A stretch of DNA of 64,000 bases from a virus. Below the pieces are notes generated by a model. That model did no database searches, was not told where the DNA came from, and saw nothing but the letters and a program-made list of their open reading frames with translations. The stretch's first letter is position 1. Every line of letters begins with the position of its first letter. Positions 9,402-17,740 of this stretch are shown here, piece after piece. The position numbers were made by a program, and so were the translations under genes. Location of the stretch: IMG/VR virus record IMGVR_UViG_3300031774_000005, positions 1 through 64,000 of that record. One strand, given 5' to 3'.

Positions 9402-9766
9402 CATGGGATTTTTACGGTGAAGGAGAAGATTTTATCCTAAAGGCTGAAAAGCAAGAGCCAAAAGAAGTTCTTGATTCATTAGATTCTAAAGGCAGAAAGA
9501 AACTCAAAAAGACACTACAAGCGGCTGAACCAACAGAATTTTTTGGACAGGACTTTACTAAGTTAGGAGAATTAATTTCAACTCTTAGAGAATTAGATTT
9601 AACTAAGTCCGATAAAGTCTTAAACAAGAAAATGAAATCAATGGATGAGCGCAACATTGATATTGTGGCTACCGCTACCAAACTTCGTAAAGAGTATGAA
9701 CTTCTATATAGACAATTAAGAGACATTGTTTATCCAACAGGAGGAAAGAAGAATGACAAAAAATAA
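9398..9766 (+). CDS. Small helical protein with N-terminal W...FILK-A
   Basis: 122 residues starting MTWDFYGEGEDFILKAEK. The Trp near the start and FILK followed by Ala resemble the tag on neighbouring head proteins with a spacer. The rest is helical and charged (LGELISTLRELDLTKSDKVL). It is coupled to the previous gene through ATGA. Unknown function, probably head-internal. Confidence 0.6.
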   Translation: MTWDFYGEGEDFILKAEKQEPKEVLDSLDSKGRKKLKKTLQAAEPTEFFGQDFTKLGELISTLRELDLTKSDKVLNKKMKSMDERNIDIVATATKLRKEYELLYRQLRDIVYPTGGKKNDKK

Positions 9767-10007
9767 AACAATAAATGAAGAACTGCTAACAATAATTAAG
9801 GCTTTAACAAATAAAGTTGAAGAATTAGAAAGAACCGTATATTCAAAGGATAGTATTTTAAGAAAGGCCGGATTCGTTGTATCTAATAGCCCGACACCTG
9901 CTATTGATAATTCAATAGGTGGAGTTGGTGCATTACCAACAACAGATATTAGCAGCATGGATTGGTCGGAAATACACAAAATGGTAGAACAAGTGGAGGG
10001 AAACTAA
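9753..10007 (+). CDS. 84-residue protein sharing its C-terminal tail with the protease-scaffold
   Basis: ATG 9753 is chosen because GGAGGAAAG precedes it. Residues 5-32 form a short coiled coil (LLTIIKALTNKVEELERTV), then a Pro/Gly/Ser linker. It ends with MDWSEIHKMVEQVEGN; residues 70-78 are nearly identical to the end of the protease-scaffold protein at 13553 (MDWSDIHKMVGGLN). Since scaffold C-termini commonly bind capsid protein, this may be a second scaffold or a core protein docking to the same surface. SILRKA around residue 35 is a weaker form of the ILK motif. Confidence 0.6.
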   Translation: MTKNKTINEELLTIIKALTNKVEELERTVYSKDSILRKAGFVVSNSPTPAIDNSIGGVGALPTTDISSMDWSEIHKMVEQVEGN

Positions 10008-10568
10008 ATGCCGGAAAGAGTAACAAGAGAAGAAAGAATGATTAGTTTAACAATTGAAAAGGCTCGTAATGCGAAAGAACAACTTGCATTATCATTAGAA
10101 AATAATAGAAATCCAAGCAAAGATGAATCCGAAGCCGTTAAACTAAAGCGACCAAAGGCTGAAAAAGATACAACTAAATTTGATTCAAATGATGGGCCAA
10201 CTACATTACACGCTTATGCTGGCGATATTACAAAAGCAATTATGGTTCTTAAAAACATTAAAGAATCGGACTATATGACTAATCCCTTTTTAGATGAAGA
10301 AGATAGAAAGATGCTTACAGAAAGAATAGGAGAATTAGATAGAACAATAACTAATTTAGCAAGAGAATTTAAAGAAGGTGATGCTTCAAACAGAAGTCAA
10401 ATAAGTAGAATGATTACTTCTTTATCCGGTCTTGTTGGCGACCTTGAAAAAGAATTTAGAAGATTACCCGAACCAAAAGATGAAGAATCCGATGAAGCAT
10501 TAGACCCTGATTATGATAAGTTTATGCAACGACCCGAAACTGATTTTTCAGTTGAAGGAAAAAGATAA
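10008..10568 (+). CDS. Unidentified helical protein
   Basis: 186 residues starting directly after the previous stop. It is charged and helical, with a probable coiled coil at about residues 100-150 (MLTERIGELDRTITNLAREF) and an acidic end. It contains MVLKNIKE but no enzyme motif. A structural or core role is suggested only by location. Confidence 0.55.
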   Translation: MPERVTREERMISLTIEKARNAKEQLALSLENNRNPSKDESEAVKLKRPKAEKDTTKFDSNDGPTTLHAYAGDITKAIMVLKNIKESDYMTNPFLDEEDRKMLTERIGELDRTITNLAREFKEGDASNRSQISRMITSLSGLVGDLEKEFRRLPEPKDEESDEALDPDYDKFMQRPETDFSVEGKR

Positions 10569-10584
10569 TGTTGAAGGGGTTTAA

Positions 10585-13509
10585 ATGAAACTCGGCTCTA
10601 TTGAGAAGGATAAACAACCTTCTCAAGAAATATTAAGACTCTTTGAAAAAACAAGAGTTGCTTATTTATCAGCAGTTCACGACCCCGATGAATACGGAGG
10701 CCGTTGGAGAAAAGCGGTTGATTTAATCATAGAATCATATGAAGAATTAGATGCCGCAGGTAAAGAGTTAAGGAATTTTATTGATGAAGATGAAATAGAA
10801 GATAAAGAAGTTAAAAACCCAATATCAAGAGAAGCGAAAGACTTGTTTGAGAAAATAAAACTCATTAGATACTCTTCTAAAATAGTTGCTGACCCTTTTG
10901 CTGAAATGTTCAAAGGTAGTGTCCTTGAAGAATTGTTAGATAATCCCGAAACTATGGTGAAATTCATTCATTATGCACTAAGAGACGACAATAAAGCACT
11001 ATCTCCGGACATTTTAGCCATTAAAGGTATGCAACCCGACACAATAACGGAGGGTCTTGTTGGACTTGACCTTGAATCGGATGATATTGCCCTCTATATT
11101 ATAGAGCATTACGGTGATGGAAAAGACTCAAAGAAGGTTGAATCGAAAGTAAAGGCAGGAATGGAACTATTAGAACTTATTTTCTTTTCTCAACATGAAG
11201 AGAAAGAATGGACAGACTTAAAAGAAATAGAAGGATTAGAGAAATCACAAAAAGAATTAACAGAAAAGTCCATTTCTCAATTTATTGTTCCTAATAAACC
11301 AATGTATAGGATATTTGGGATAGACGACATTAATGAATTAAAAGGCTTTAGTGGTAATTGGTATGTCCAAGAGAAATATGACGGTATGAGAATACAGTTG
11401 CATAAAATAGATGGCTCGGTTAAAATTTATTCTTACAATGAAAAAGACATTACTGCTAAGTGCAAAGAACAGGTTGAAGAACTTAAGAAAAAAGAATACG
11501 GAGATTGTATTTTAGATGGAGAGTTAATTCTTTTTGATGGTGATGATGCACTACATAGAGCAGATACTATTGCTCATGTTTTCAAAGGCAAATACAAAGA
11601 CGCTAAATTAAAGTGTCATGTGTTTGATATTATTCGACATGAATCCCAAACATTAACAGATGAAGATTTAGAAGATAGAATGACTATTTTATTCAATAAT
11701 TATTCAGCAAAGTCTAATCAAGCAATTGCTTATCCTTCTAAAAAAGATACAAGACAGGCTGATAGTCTAAAAGATGTTGAAAAGTATGCGAAAGAAATGA
11801 TGGATATTCCCACTTCCGAAGGAGTTGTTATTAAAGATGCAACTTCAACATATTATATTGGAACTAAAAAGAACCCTAAATGGATTAAATGGAAGAAGTT
11901 TGTTGATTTAGATGTAATTGTTTTAGATAAGAAAAAGACGAAAAGCAATCTTTATTCATATACTGTGGGCGTTGGGCCAATTCCGGAAGATATGGAAGGA
12001 CAAGAAATTGATGGTAAAAAGTATCTTAGTGTTGGTAAAGCATTGAATACTAAAGTAGCCGTTAATGTTGGAGATATTGTTAGAGTCAAAGTTGATGAAG
12101 TTAAGAAAAAAGGAGATGGGTTTAGTTTATTTTCAGCAAAGGTAATTGAAATACCGGAAGTCGAACACCCCGATAAATTAGTCACTCTTGAACTTCTATC
12201 ACAAGATACCAAAAAATCACTTAACTATAATGTAGAAGCATTAACAAAGGGAATCAAAATAACTGATTATATACATGGTGAAACAAATGTAATCATGAAA
12301 TCGGATATGAATGGCTTTGTAATCTATGGTTTTGAAGAAGATAATCTAATGTCTAAGAATGCTTTGGCAGATTTGGATATGTGGAAAGCCCAAGCAGAAG
12401 AAATAATGAAAACTAAAGCAAGTCAATTAACGGTTGCTATTTTTCAGTATCTAAAAACAATGGGAGACAAGACAGTAAATGATGTTCATGACTTTTTGAA
12501 GGACAAACACAAAGATATTTATGAAGATGTATTAGAATCTAAAAAGACTAAATTGAAAGATTGGTCGGATAATAGAGACGGTATTTCATTCAAAGATAAG
12601 AAACTTCATGCTGATGATGATAAAATTATGCAAGAAGAAGAAATTATGAAATCACTTTTAATTAAAAATCAAAGACAAGAATTAATCCAAAGAATAAAAC
12701 AGGAACAGGAACAGGAACAAGGACAAGGACAAATCGCTATTGAAGCAGATATGTCGGGTGATTGTTGCACTCAATTAAAACATAAAATTATTGAAAATAG
12801 AAAACGCCAACTTGAATATTTAATGGGAAATAAATCTTGGGAAGAACTGAAAAATAACCCCCAATACAATTTATCATCTTTTGATAATTATAATTCTTTA
12901 GAAGAAACGATGGATTGGTATTCTAATTTTATAATGAATCGGGATTGTGAATGGTTAGCGACGGAATTTATTAGTGAAAAGAATAAAGAAGAGTGGAAGA
13001 GTGTAGAAGAATATAATGAATGTTTATATGGTGAAGGATTTTCCGATAAATACGCTATGTTAAAAGAATACAAAACCCCAAAAGAAAATAGAAAGGGTTT
13101 GTTTAAAATATATTCAAGAGAAGATGATAATATAACATTAGGTATTAAACTTGAAGATGAAAGTTTATTTTGGACTATTGACTTAGATAACCAAGAAGAA
13201 ATGTTTGATTTGTTTGGTGCGGCAGGAAAATATCCGGCAGAAGTGGCTAAAAATGTCGAAAGAGGAAAGGTAGTTGATGCAGGAGATATTGAGTTAGGTG
13301 TCCAAAAAGAAGGTTATCATGAATACTTCTTGAAAGGTAATAAATTTGAAACTAAGATGCATTTTAGAGTAATCAAGGTTGAAGGAAAAGAAATGTGGCT
13401 TGCATGGACAGGATATAAACAAGAACCTGCTGATACAGAAGGCGATAAAGGTTTATGGAATATATATGAAGATAAATACAGTAAATTGTCAATTCCGGCT
13501 AAAAATTAG
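10585..13509 (+). CDS. Giant ATP-dependent DNA ligase in the head module, with possible degenerate phosphoesterase-like C-terminus
   Basis: 974 residues, far longer than usual ATP ligases (about 300-600). Helical N-terminus about 1-250. Adenylation domain: motif I EKYDGMR with nucleophile K264, motif III LDGELILFDG, CHVFDII, motif IV SEGVVIKD, motif V WIKWKKF. An OB-like domain follows (VGDIVRVKVDEVKKKGDGF). After a helical region and a Gln/Glu repeat, the last 110 residues (GIKLEDESLFWTIDL ... YFLKGNKFETKMHFRVI ... MWLAWTGYKQEPAD) resemble the LigD 3'-phosphoesterase fold, but the usual catalytic histidines are absent. A complete second ligase lies at 58257-59792. Location suggests a virion-linked ligase, perhaps acting on incoming genome ends. 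Confidence 0.8.
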   Translation: MKLGSIEKDKQPSQEILRLFEKTRVAYLSAVHDPDEYGGRWRKAVDLIIESYEELDAAGKELRNFIDEDEIEDKEVKNPISREAKDLFEKIKLIRYSSKIVADPFAEMFKGSVLEELLDNPETMVKFIHYALRDDNKALSPDILAIKGMQPDTITEGLVGLDLESDDIALYIIEHYGDGKDSKKVESKVKAGMELLELIFFSQHEEKEWTDLKEIEGLEKSQKELTEKSISQFIVPNKPMYRIFGIDDINELKGFSGNWYVQEKYDGMRIQLHKIDGSVKIYSYNEKDITAKCKEQVEELKKKEYGDCILDGELILFDGDDALHRADTIAHVFKGKYKDAKLKCHVFDIIRHESQTLTDEDLEDRMTILFNNYSAKSNQAIAYPSKKDTRQADSLKDVEKYAKEMMDIPTSEGVVIKDATSTYYIGTKKNPKWIKWKKFVDLDVIVLDKKKTKSNLYSYTVGVGPIPEDMEGQEIDGKKYLSVGKALNTKVAVNVGDIVRVKVDEVKKKGDGFSLFSAKVIEIPEVEHPDKLVTLELLSQDTKKSLNYNVEALTKGIKITDYIHGETNVIMKSDMNGFVIYGFEEDNLMSKNALADLDMWKAQAEEIMKTKASQLTVAIFQYLKTMGDKTVNDVHDFLKDKHKDIYEDVLESKKTKLKDWSDNRDGISFKDKKLHADDDKIMQEEEIMKSLLIKNQRQELIQRIKQEQEQEQGQGQIAIEADMSGDCCTQLKHKIIENRKRQLEYLMGNKSWEELKNNPQYNLSSFDNYNSLEETMDWYSNFIMNRDCEWLATEFISEKNKEEWKSVEEYNECLYGEGFSDKYAMLKEYKTPKENRKGLFKIYSREDDNITLGIKLEDESLFWTIDLDNQEEMFDLFGAAGKYPAEVAKNVERGKVVDAGDIELGVQKEGYHEYFLKGNKFETKMHFRVIKVEGKEMWLAWTGYKQEPADTEGDKGLWNIYEDKYSKLSIPAKN
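12699..12732 (+). repeat. Hexanucleotide repeat coding Gln-Glu / Gln-Gly
   Basis: Tandem ACAGGA-type hexamers inside the large ligase gene, drifting to ACAAGG. They code a QEQEQEQGQGQ linker between helical and C-terminal domains. Probably grown by slippage; length may vary between relatives. Confidence 0.7.
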
Positions 13510-13515
13510 TTGTTC

Positions 13516-13524
13516 TTTATATAG
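13516..13524 (+). promoter_or_regulatory. Candidate archaeal TATA box before protease/capsid genes
   Basis: TTTATATAG lies in a 43-base gap, one of the few in the left arm. Its centre is about 33 bases before ATG 13553. With archaeal spacing (start about 25 bases downstream) a transcript would begin at about 13545, giving an almost leaderless mRNA for the protease-capsid genes. A separate late promoter for capsid would fit. This is a single motif in AT-rich sequence, so it remains tentative. Confidence 0.4.
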
Positions 13525-13552
13525 TGGATAGTATAAGAAAGGGTTGAGAGGA

Positions 13553-14737
13553 ATGGTATCATCTGTAATGAATAGAAGCAGACACGATTTCAGGATTCTT
13601 AAAGCACAAGACGATTTAATGATTGGAGGATATGCAAGCATCGAAATCGTTGATAAACAAAATGACTTAATCACACTCAAAGCACTTAACGAAGCAGTTA
13701 AAAAATATATGGAGAACCCAAAGTTTAGAAATGTAATGACAAATCATTCTAATGTTCAAGTTGGAGAAGTAGTAAAATCATATAGAGACAAAGCAGGGAA
13801 GTTATGGAAAACCGAAGTTGATGATGTAGGATTCTTTGTAGTAATTAAGTTAAGAGACGATATAGAAAAAGCCAAAGAAATTAATAGAGGCATAAGAAAA
13901 GGTTCATTGAGGTCATTTAGTATTGGAGGACAGGCTTTAGAAAAAGTAAAGAAAAACCACCAAGAATTAGGAGATTACAATGAAATTAGCAAACTTGAAT
14001 TACATGAAGTAACAATATGTGAAAAAGGAATTAACCCCGAAGCAAGATTTGATATTTTAAAGCAAGAAAAAAACACAAAAAAGGAAGTGAAAAATATGAG
14101 CAAAATAGAAAAAGCACTTGAAGAGTTAGATGCGCTAATGGCAGAAGTCAATACTCTACGCAAGGAAGAAGAAGAAGAAAAAACAGAACCTTTGACCGAA
14201 GAAATGGATAAAGGCGAATACATGGACACCACAGAAGAGGAAGATTTAGACACCGAAGCAAAAGCGGTTCTAAATACTCTTGATGCTGGCGGAATAGAAA
14301 TAGGCGAACCTGCTGATAGAGTTGTTATTAGCGGTGGAAAGCCTAAAGCATCTGATTTGCCCGTTGTTAAAGCATTTGACAACAGCGAATTAGAAACTCT
14401 TGATTTGTCCGTTGGAAACATTGAGAAGGCTTACGAGGCTTTCCGTCAAGAACAACTTGAAAAGTTGGCTTACGATAACCTCCAAAAGTCATTTGAAACA
14501 AGATTTAACCACGAAGTTTCTGCAAAAGAATCTATTTTGGCAAAATCTCAATATGATGCGGCAAGTGAAATTGCATCTCTAAAGGATGAATTTACCGCAT
14601 TAAGAAAGTCTCTAACTGCTGAAAAGGAAACAATCCTAAAAGCACAAGAAGAGGCAACCGTTGAACTCCCATCTATGGATGAATTGGCCGAAATGGATTG
14701 GTCGGATATTCATAAAATGGTCGGAGGACTTAATTGA
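13553..14737 (+). CDS. Prohead maturation protease (S78/XkdF-like) fused to scaffold
   Basis: 394 residues from ATG 13553. Residues 20-160 fit the XkdF-type protease: GGYASIEIVDKQNDLI, probable catalytic H65 in TNHSNVQVGEVV, serine in GSLRSFSIGG (121/123), and LELHEVTICEKGINPEA. Residues 182-394 are an acidic coiled-coil scaffold ending MDWSDIHKMVGGLN. The protease is flanked by ILK motifs: FRILK-AQ (13-19) and FDILK-QE (166-172); a third, TILK-AQ (360-365), precedes the tail. This spacing suggests self-cleavage that frees protease from scaffold. An in-frame ATG with its own ribosome site at 14096 may make scaffold alone. The capsid gene follows. Confidence 0.85.
   Translation: MVSSVMNRSRHDFRILKAQDDLMIGGYASIEIVDKQNDLITLKALNEAVKKYMENPKFRNVMTNHSNVQVGEVVKSYRDKAGKLWKTEVDDVGFFVVIKLRDDIEKAKEINRGIRKGSLRSFSIGGQALEKVKKNHQELGDYNEISKLELHEVTICEKGINPEARFDILKQEKNTKKEVKNMSKIEKALEELDALMAEVNTLRKEEEEEKTEPLTEEMDKGEYMDTTEEEDLDTEAKAVLNTLDAGGIEIGEPADRVVISGGKPKASDLPVVKAFDNSELETLDLSVGNIEKAYEAFRQEQLEKLAYDNLQKSFETRFNHEVSAKESILAKSQYDAASEIASLKDEFTALRKSLTAEKETILKAQEEATVELPSMDELAEMDWSDIHKMVGGLN
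14096..14737 (+). CDS. Nested in-frame scaffold protein (internal start)
   Basis: ATG 14096 (Met 182 of the protease-scaffold) is preceded by AAGGAAGTGAAAAAT. The leader of the SSB-like gene at 54645 is almost identical (AGGAAAGTGAAAAAT before ATG), which supports real initiation here. The product would be a 213-residue coiled-coil scaffold beginning MSKIEKALEEL and carrying the C-terminal tail. This mirrors lambda C/Nu3, where a scaffold is made from an internal start in the protease gene. Expression from this site is inferred, not shown. Confidence 0.55.
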   Translation: MSKIEKALEELDALMAEVNTLRKEEEEEKTEPLTEEMDKGEYMDTTEEEDLDTEAKAVLNTLDAGGIEIGEPADRVVISGGKPKASDLPVVKAFDNSELETLDLSVGNIEKAYEAFRQEQLEKLAYDNLQKSFETRFNHEVSAKESILAKSQYDAASEIASLKDEFTALRKSLTAEKETILKAQEEATVELPSMDELAEMDWSDIHKMVGGLN

Positions 14738-14749
14738 AGGTGATTTATT

Positions 14750-16102
14750 ATGACAGGATATATTAATACAATAGCAGACTTAGAAGCACAAACCTATGGA
14801 ACAGGCGCAACAGGCCATATTAGCAATCAATTGCTTAAGGCCGCAGGAACAGTAGCAGGTATTCATACTGCACACGATGGCTCGTTAAGCGCACCATCGG
14901 GCATTAACGCAAATCTTTACAACAAGATTTACGGCCAAAAAGTATGGTCTATGCTAAACCGAGAATGTAATGCACTATCGGTTATTTCAAAAAGACCTTA
15001 TTCATCAAGTGGTTGGAGAATTTTAAAGAAAAGACCTGCCGGTGGAGCAGGAAACCAATTAGATGTTTCTGCCGCTTCAAATACCGCATTAAGTGATGGA
15101 TTATATGGTGCTGATGCACTTAGAGCAGACCGTCTTGGTGGTGTTCCGGAAAATGCAAGTCTTGATTCAAATACAGATGGTTTGATTTCAATTGCACCGG
15201 AATATGATACACTATTTACAAGCCCTAAGATTATTGCACATCAATTCTCTTTCAGTGAATTGGCTATGGAAATGGCTTCTATTGATGATGGAATTGGCGA
15301 TATTAGAGCGCAACTAAGAGAAGATATGGGCAAGCATCACGCAGAAGTCCAAAACCAAATGCTTGTTATGCCTTTGGAAAACTATTCTCCAACAACTGCT
15401 TATGCTACCGCAAATGCCATTGATAGAGGATATACTTCTCTATTGAAGATTGTTTCTAACTCGGCTGAAATTACCGAATTAGCGGATAACTCCGGTGGAA
15501 ACCTTGTAGATGGTGCAACAGACCAAGCAATTGATACACTTTATGGAAAACTACGAAGTGCAGCAGGAAATGAATATCTTGATTCCGAAGTTTCTTTCGG
15601 TGATGGCTACCTTTCAGCAGAAGCACGACAATTAACTCTAACTGTTCTAAACGATATGATTAGAAGACTAAGAGTTGCCGGTGGTTCTCCAAAGGTTATT
15701 CTAACAGGATATGATACTCTACAAACTATCTCGGACTTGCTACAAGCCCAAGAAAGATTCATGGATAGAAAGGAAATTGTTCCAACTGTTAATGGAGTAA
15801 GAGGCGTAAAGGGTCAAGAAGTCGGATTTAGAGTTTCAACTTACTACGACATACCAATGATTCCGGTTGCTGCTATGACTTCAACAGGAACAAACTCTTC
15901 TTTGATTAGTGATATGCTTTTCCTTGATACAGACCATTTGTGGCTATCTGTTATGAAACCAACTCAATACTTTGAAGATGGTATTTCAAACGGAAACCCA
16001 TTCGGTGTCGGTTCTCTTGGAAACAAGGCTCTTTACCGAACAATGGGAGAAATGGGCTGTTCATACTTTAAGGGTCAAGGCAAAATTACAAACCTTCTGT
16101 GA
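14750..16102 (+). CDS. Major capsid protein (HK97-fold expected)
   Basis: 450 residues directly behind the protease-scaffold, the canonical place. Its composition (many Ala, Gly, Ser; a central region ISIAPEYDTLFTSPKII and an end with KPTQYFEDG) fits a head shell protein, though HK97 folds cannot be proven by eye. The first 30 residues end in NQLLK followed by AAG, resembling the ILK-Ala motif, so an N-terminal delta-like peptide may be removed during maturation. GAAGGTGATTTATT precedes the ATG. Confidence 0.8.
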   Translation: MTGYINTIADLEAQTYGTGATGHISNQLLKAAGTVAGIHTAHDGSLSAPSGINANLYNKIYGQKVWSMLNRECNALSVISKRPYSSSGWRILKKRPAGGAGNQLDVSAASNTALSDGLYGADALRADRLGGVPENASLDSNTDGLISIAPEYDTLFTSPKIIAHQFSFSELAMEMASIDDGIGDIRAQLREDMGKHHAEVQNQMLVMPLENYSPTTAYATANAIDRGYTSLLKIVSNSAEITELADNSGGNLVDGATDQAIDTLYGKLRSAAGNEYLDSEVSFGDGYLSAEARQLTLTVLNDMIRRLRVAGGSPKVILTGYDTLQTISDLLQAQERFMDRKEIVPTVNGVRGVKGQEVGFRVSTYYDIPMIPVAAMTSTGTNSSLISDMLFLDTDHLWLSVMKPTQYFEDGISNGNPFGVGSLGNKALYRTMGEMGCSYFKGQGKITNLL

Positions 16103-16112
16103 GGCGATTTAA

Positions 16113-16448
16113 TTGACACACACAGTAAGTTTGTTAGCAGACCATAAAGGTTTTACAAAGCCTAAAGCAATTGGTGATGAGTATATGGTTGATGCCATTG
16201 TAAATATTACCGCTTATGTTCAAGGTGGAATAACTCTAACTGCTGCTTCTGTCGGATTGAGCCAAATAACTCAATTAATGGTGACAGGAGTTGAAGAAAT
16301 AGGGCAATCAGCAAGAGCAGTTGTTTCCAATACAGGGGCATATGAATCCATTAGTAGTGCTAAAATTATTCTTTCAACAGGTTCGGCTCAATTAGCCGGA
16401 ACTTCCGATGAAGGGATTGTTAGGATTAGAGTTTATGGATTGCTTTGA
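16113..16448 (+). CDS. Small beta-rich capsid-associated protein, TTG start
   Basis: 111 residues, beginning with TTG behind GAGGCGATTTAA. Beta-rich, with a Gly/Thr/Ser-rich pattern (VQGGITLTAASVGLSQI) and an end IVRIRVYGLL. No cysteines. Its place after the capsid suggests a decoration or head-completion protein; family not recognised. Confidence 0.6.
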   Translation: MTHTVSLLADHKGFTKPKAIGDEYMVDAIVNITAYVQGGITLTAASVGLSQITQLMVTGVEEIGQSARAVVSNTGAYESISSAKIILSTGSAQLAGTSDEGIVRIRVYGLL

Positions 16449-16459
16449 GGGTGATTTAG

Positions 16460-16780
16460 TTGGCAACAATTAAATTAGCCAAAGGAGCAAGGTCTAAGAC
16501 TTTGTTGATGTTTGGTGAAATACTAAATAGAGACGCTACCGTTGAAGTAGAGGCTATTGATGCTCTTAGAGTATATGGTGATTCTAACTTAGATATTTCT
16601 TTTACTGAAAGCGATAGGAAAGATTTGAAACAAATTGACCCTAAAATGCTTACAAGGCTAACTAAGGCTTTTGGTAAAGAAATAACTACGCACGATGAGA
16701 TGTGTAAGGAATTATTACCTGCTAAAACAAGAGCAAAGAAAGCCCCTGCTAAACCTAAAAAGGCTTCTTTAGAAGAATAA
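16460..16780 (+). CDS. Small capsid-module protein, TTG start
   Basis: 106 residues beginning MATIKLAKGARSKTLLMFG from TTG 16460 behind GAGGGTGATTTAG. An alpha/beta N-terminal part is followed by a lysine, alanine and proline rich basic tail (KTRAKKAPAKPKKA). Possibly a head or neck protein whose tail binds DNA. No family recognised. Confidence 0.55.
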   Translation: MATIKLAKGARSKTLLMFGEILNRDATVEVEAIDALRVYGDSNLDISFTESDRKDLKQIDPKMLTRLTKAFGKEITTHDEMCKELLPAKTRAKKAPAKPKKASLEE

Positions 16781-16837
16781 TAGACCCATAGCATTAATAG
16801 GGAAAGCCCCTGTTCATGGTTTGAAGGAGATAGAGAT

Positions 16838-17116
16838 ATGGCAAGTTGCAGAAGTAGCGGAGTATTGACCGGAAGCGCAGTAGTTTATTCCGGAAAGTGT
16901 AAATTGATTTCTATTCATGCTTGTGAGGTTGCAGGTTCAGCCGCAACTGTAAAAGTGTGGGATAATGCAAGTGCAGCAAGCGGTAAAGAATTAGCAAGGA
17001 TTGTTTTATCCGCTAATCAAACAATTGAATTTGATATGCATGGAGTAATCTGTTCAAATGGATTATTCTTTGAAGAAGATGCAGGTTCAGTTGCAGTTTC
17101 TATTGAATTTGCTTGA
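16838..17116 (+). CDS. Small beta-sandwich-like virion protein
   Basis: 92 residues of alternating strands with short polar turns (GSAVVYSGKCKLISIHACEV, TVKVWDNASAASGKELARIV, SVAVSIEFA). Four or more cysteines but no CxxC. The pattern is typical of small phage decoration or head-fibre proteins. GAAGGAGATAGAGAT precedes ATG. The 57 bases before it hold only a weak GGG-AAAG-CCC stem and no clear promoter. Confidence 0.6.
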   Translation: MASCRSSGVLTGSAVVYSGKCKLISIHACEVAGSAATVKVWDNASAASGKELARIVLSANQTIEFDMHGVICSNGLFFEEDAGSVAVSIEFA

Positions 17117-17125
17117 GGTTTTATT

Positions 17126-17509
17126 ATGCCAGCGTTAAGCCAAGATACCCGTTTAGTTATGACTATACTTTTTGTTGGAGCATTAAGTGGAACAAATGTT
17201 TGGGCGTATGCTCAATTCGGAACAGGATTTCCTTATGGAGCATTAGCACATTCGGTTTTATTTGGATTAGGAACAATAGGTGCAATCATGGTTATGAAGG
17301 CCGTTTTTGATTTAGTCTTAAATGACAAGATAGAAATGTGGCTTCTTGATAGAAAGATAGCGGCCTTTTGGGAAAGAAAAGCAAGAGACGAGCAACAAAG
17401 AAACAAGATGCGTGAAAGCGCAAGACAATACAATACTAATCTTTATCAAGGTATTCAAGAAGAAGAAGAGAATACTGTTGGTAATGAGTTCTTAGCCGCA
17501 TTACAATAG
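17126..17509 (+). CDS. Membrane protein with two transmembrane segments
   Basis: 127 residues. Hydrophobic segments at about 9-30 (LVMTILFVGALSGTNVWAYA) and 40-65 (LAHSVLFGLGTIGAIMVMKAVF) are followed by a charged C-terminal tail (about 70-127), probably cytoplasmic. It is the first of a set of three: this gene, the single-span protein at 17521 and the GTPase at 17741, spaced by 1-11 bases. A virion membrane, entry or lysis role is possible but unproven. Confidence 0.7.
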   Translation: MPALSQDTRLVMTILFVGALSGTNVWAYAQFGTGFPYGALAHSVLFGLGTIGAIMVMKAVFDLVLNDKIEMWLLDRKIAAFWERKARDEQQRNKMRESARQYNTNLYQGIQEEEENTVGNEFLAALQ

Positions 17510-17520
17510 GCGGTGAAAGA

Positions 17521-17739
17521 ATGGTCTTTGGAGATTTAATGGGGTTCTCGGACTCCGATTATGCTTATAATCAAACAAGAGCGCATTCTGCCGATATTTT
17601 CTTTTTGAAAATGAGAGCATGGTTTTGGGGTTCTTGTGTAGGGCTATCCGCTTTTCTAATTGGAAACATAATGGGCGTATTTGATATTAATGTAATGGGT
17701 TGGATTATAGAAAAAGTATCGGGTTTATGGGGTCATTGA
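17521..17739 (+). CDS. Small membrane protein with one or two transmembrane segments
   Basis: 72 residues with a central hydrophobic segment (MRAWFWGSCVGLSAFLIGNI) and a second weakly hydrophobic end (VMGWIIEKVSGLWG). The N-terminus is polar and aromatic (SDSDYAYNQ). It lies directly upstream of the GTPase with one base between stop and start. Possible membrane anchor for the GTPase; holin-like function cannot be excluded. Confidence 0.65.
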   Translation: MVFGDLMGFSDSDYAYNQTRAHSADIFFLKMRAWFWGSCVGLSAFLIGNIMGVFDINVMGWIIEKVSGLWGH

Positions 17740-17740
17740 T

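Noticed and set aside
13975-14421. 148-codon minus-strand frame in the scaffold
   Set aside because: Mirror of acidic coiled-coil codons, giving Ser/Leu-rich shadow sequence.
17113-17310. 65-codon plus-strand frame overlapping the two-span membrane gene
   Set aside because: The 17126 frame has clear transmembrane segments and the better start; this frame has odd, aromatic-rich composition.
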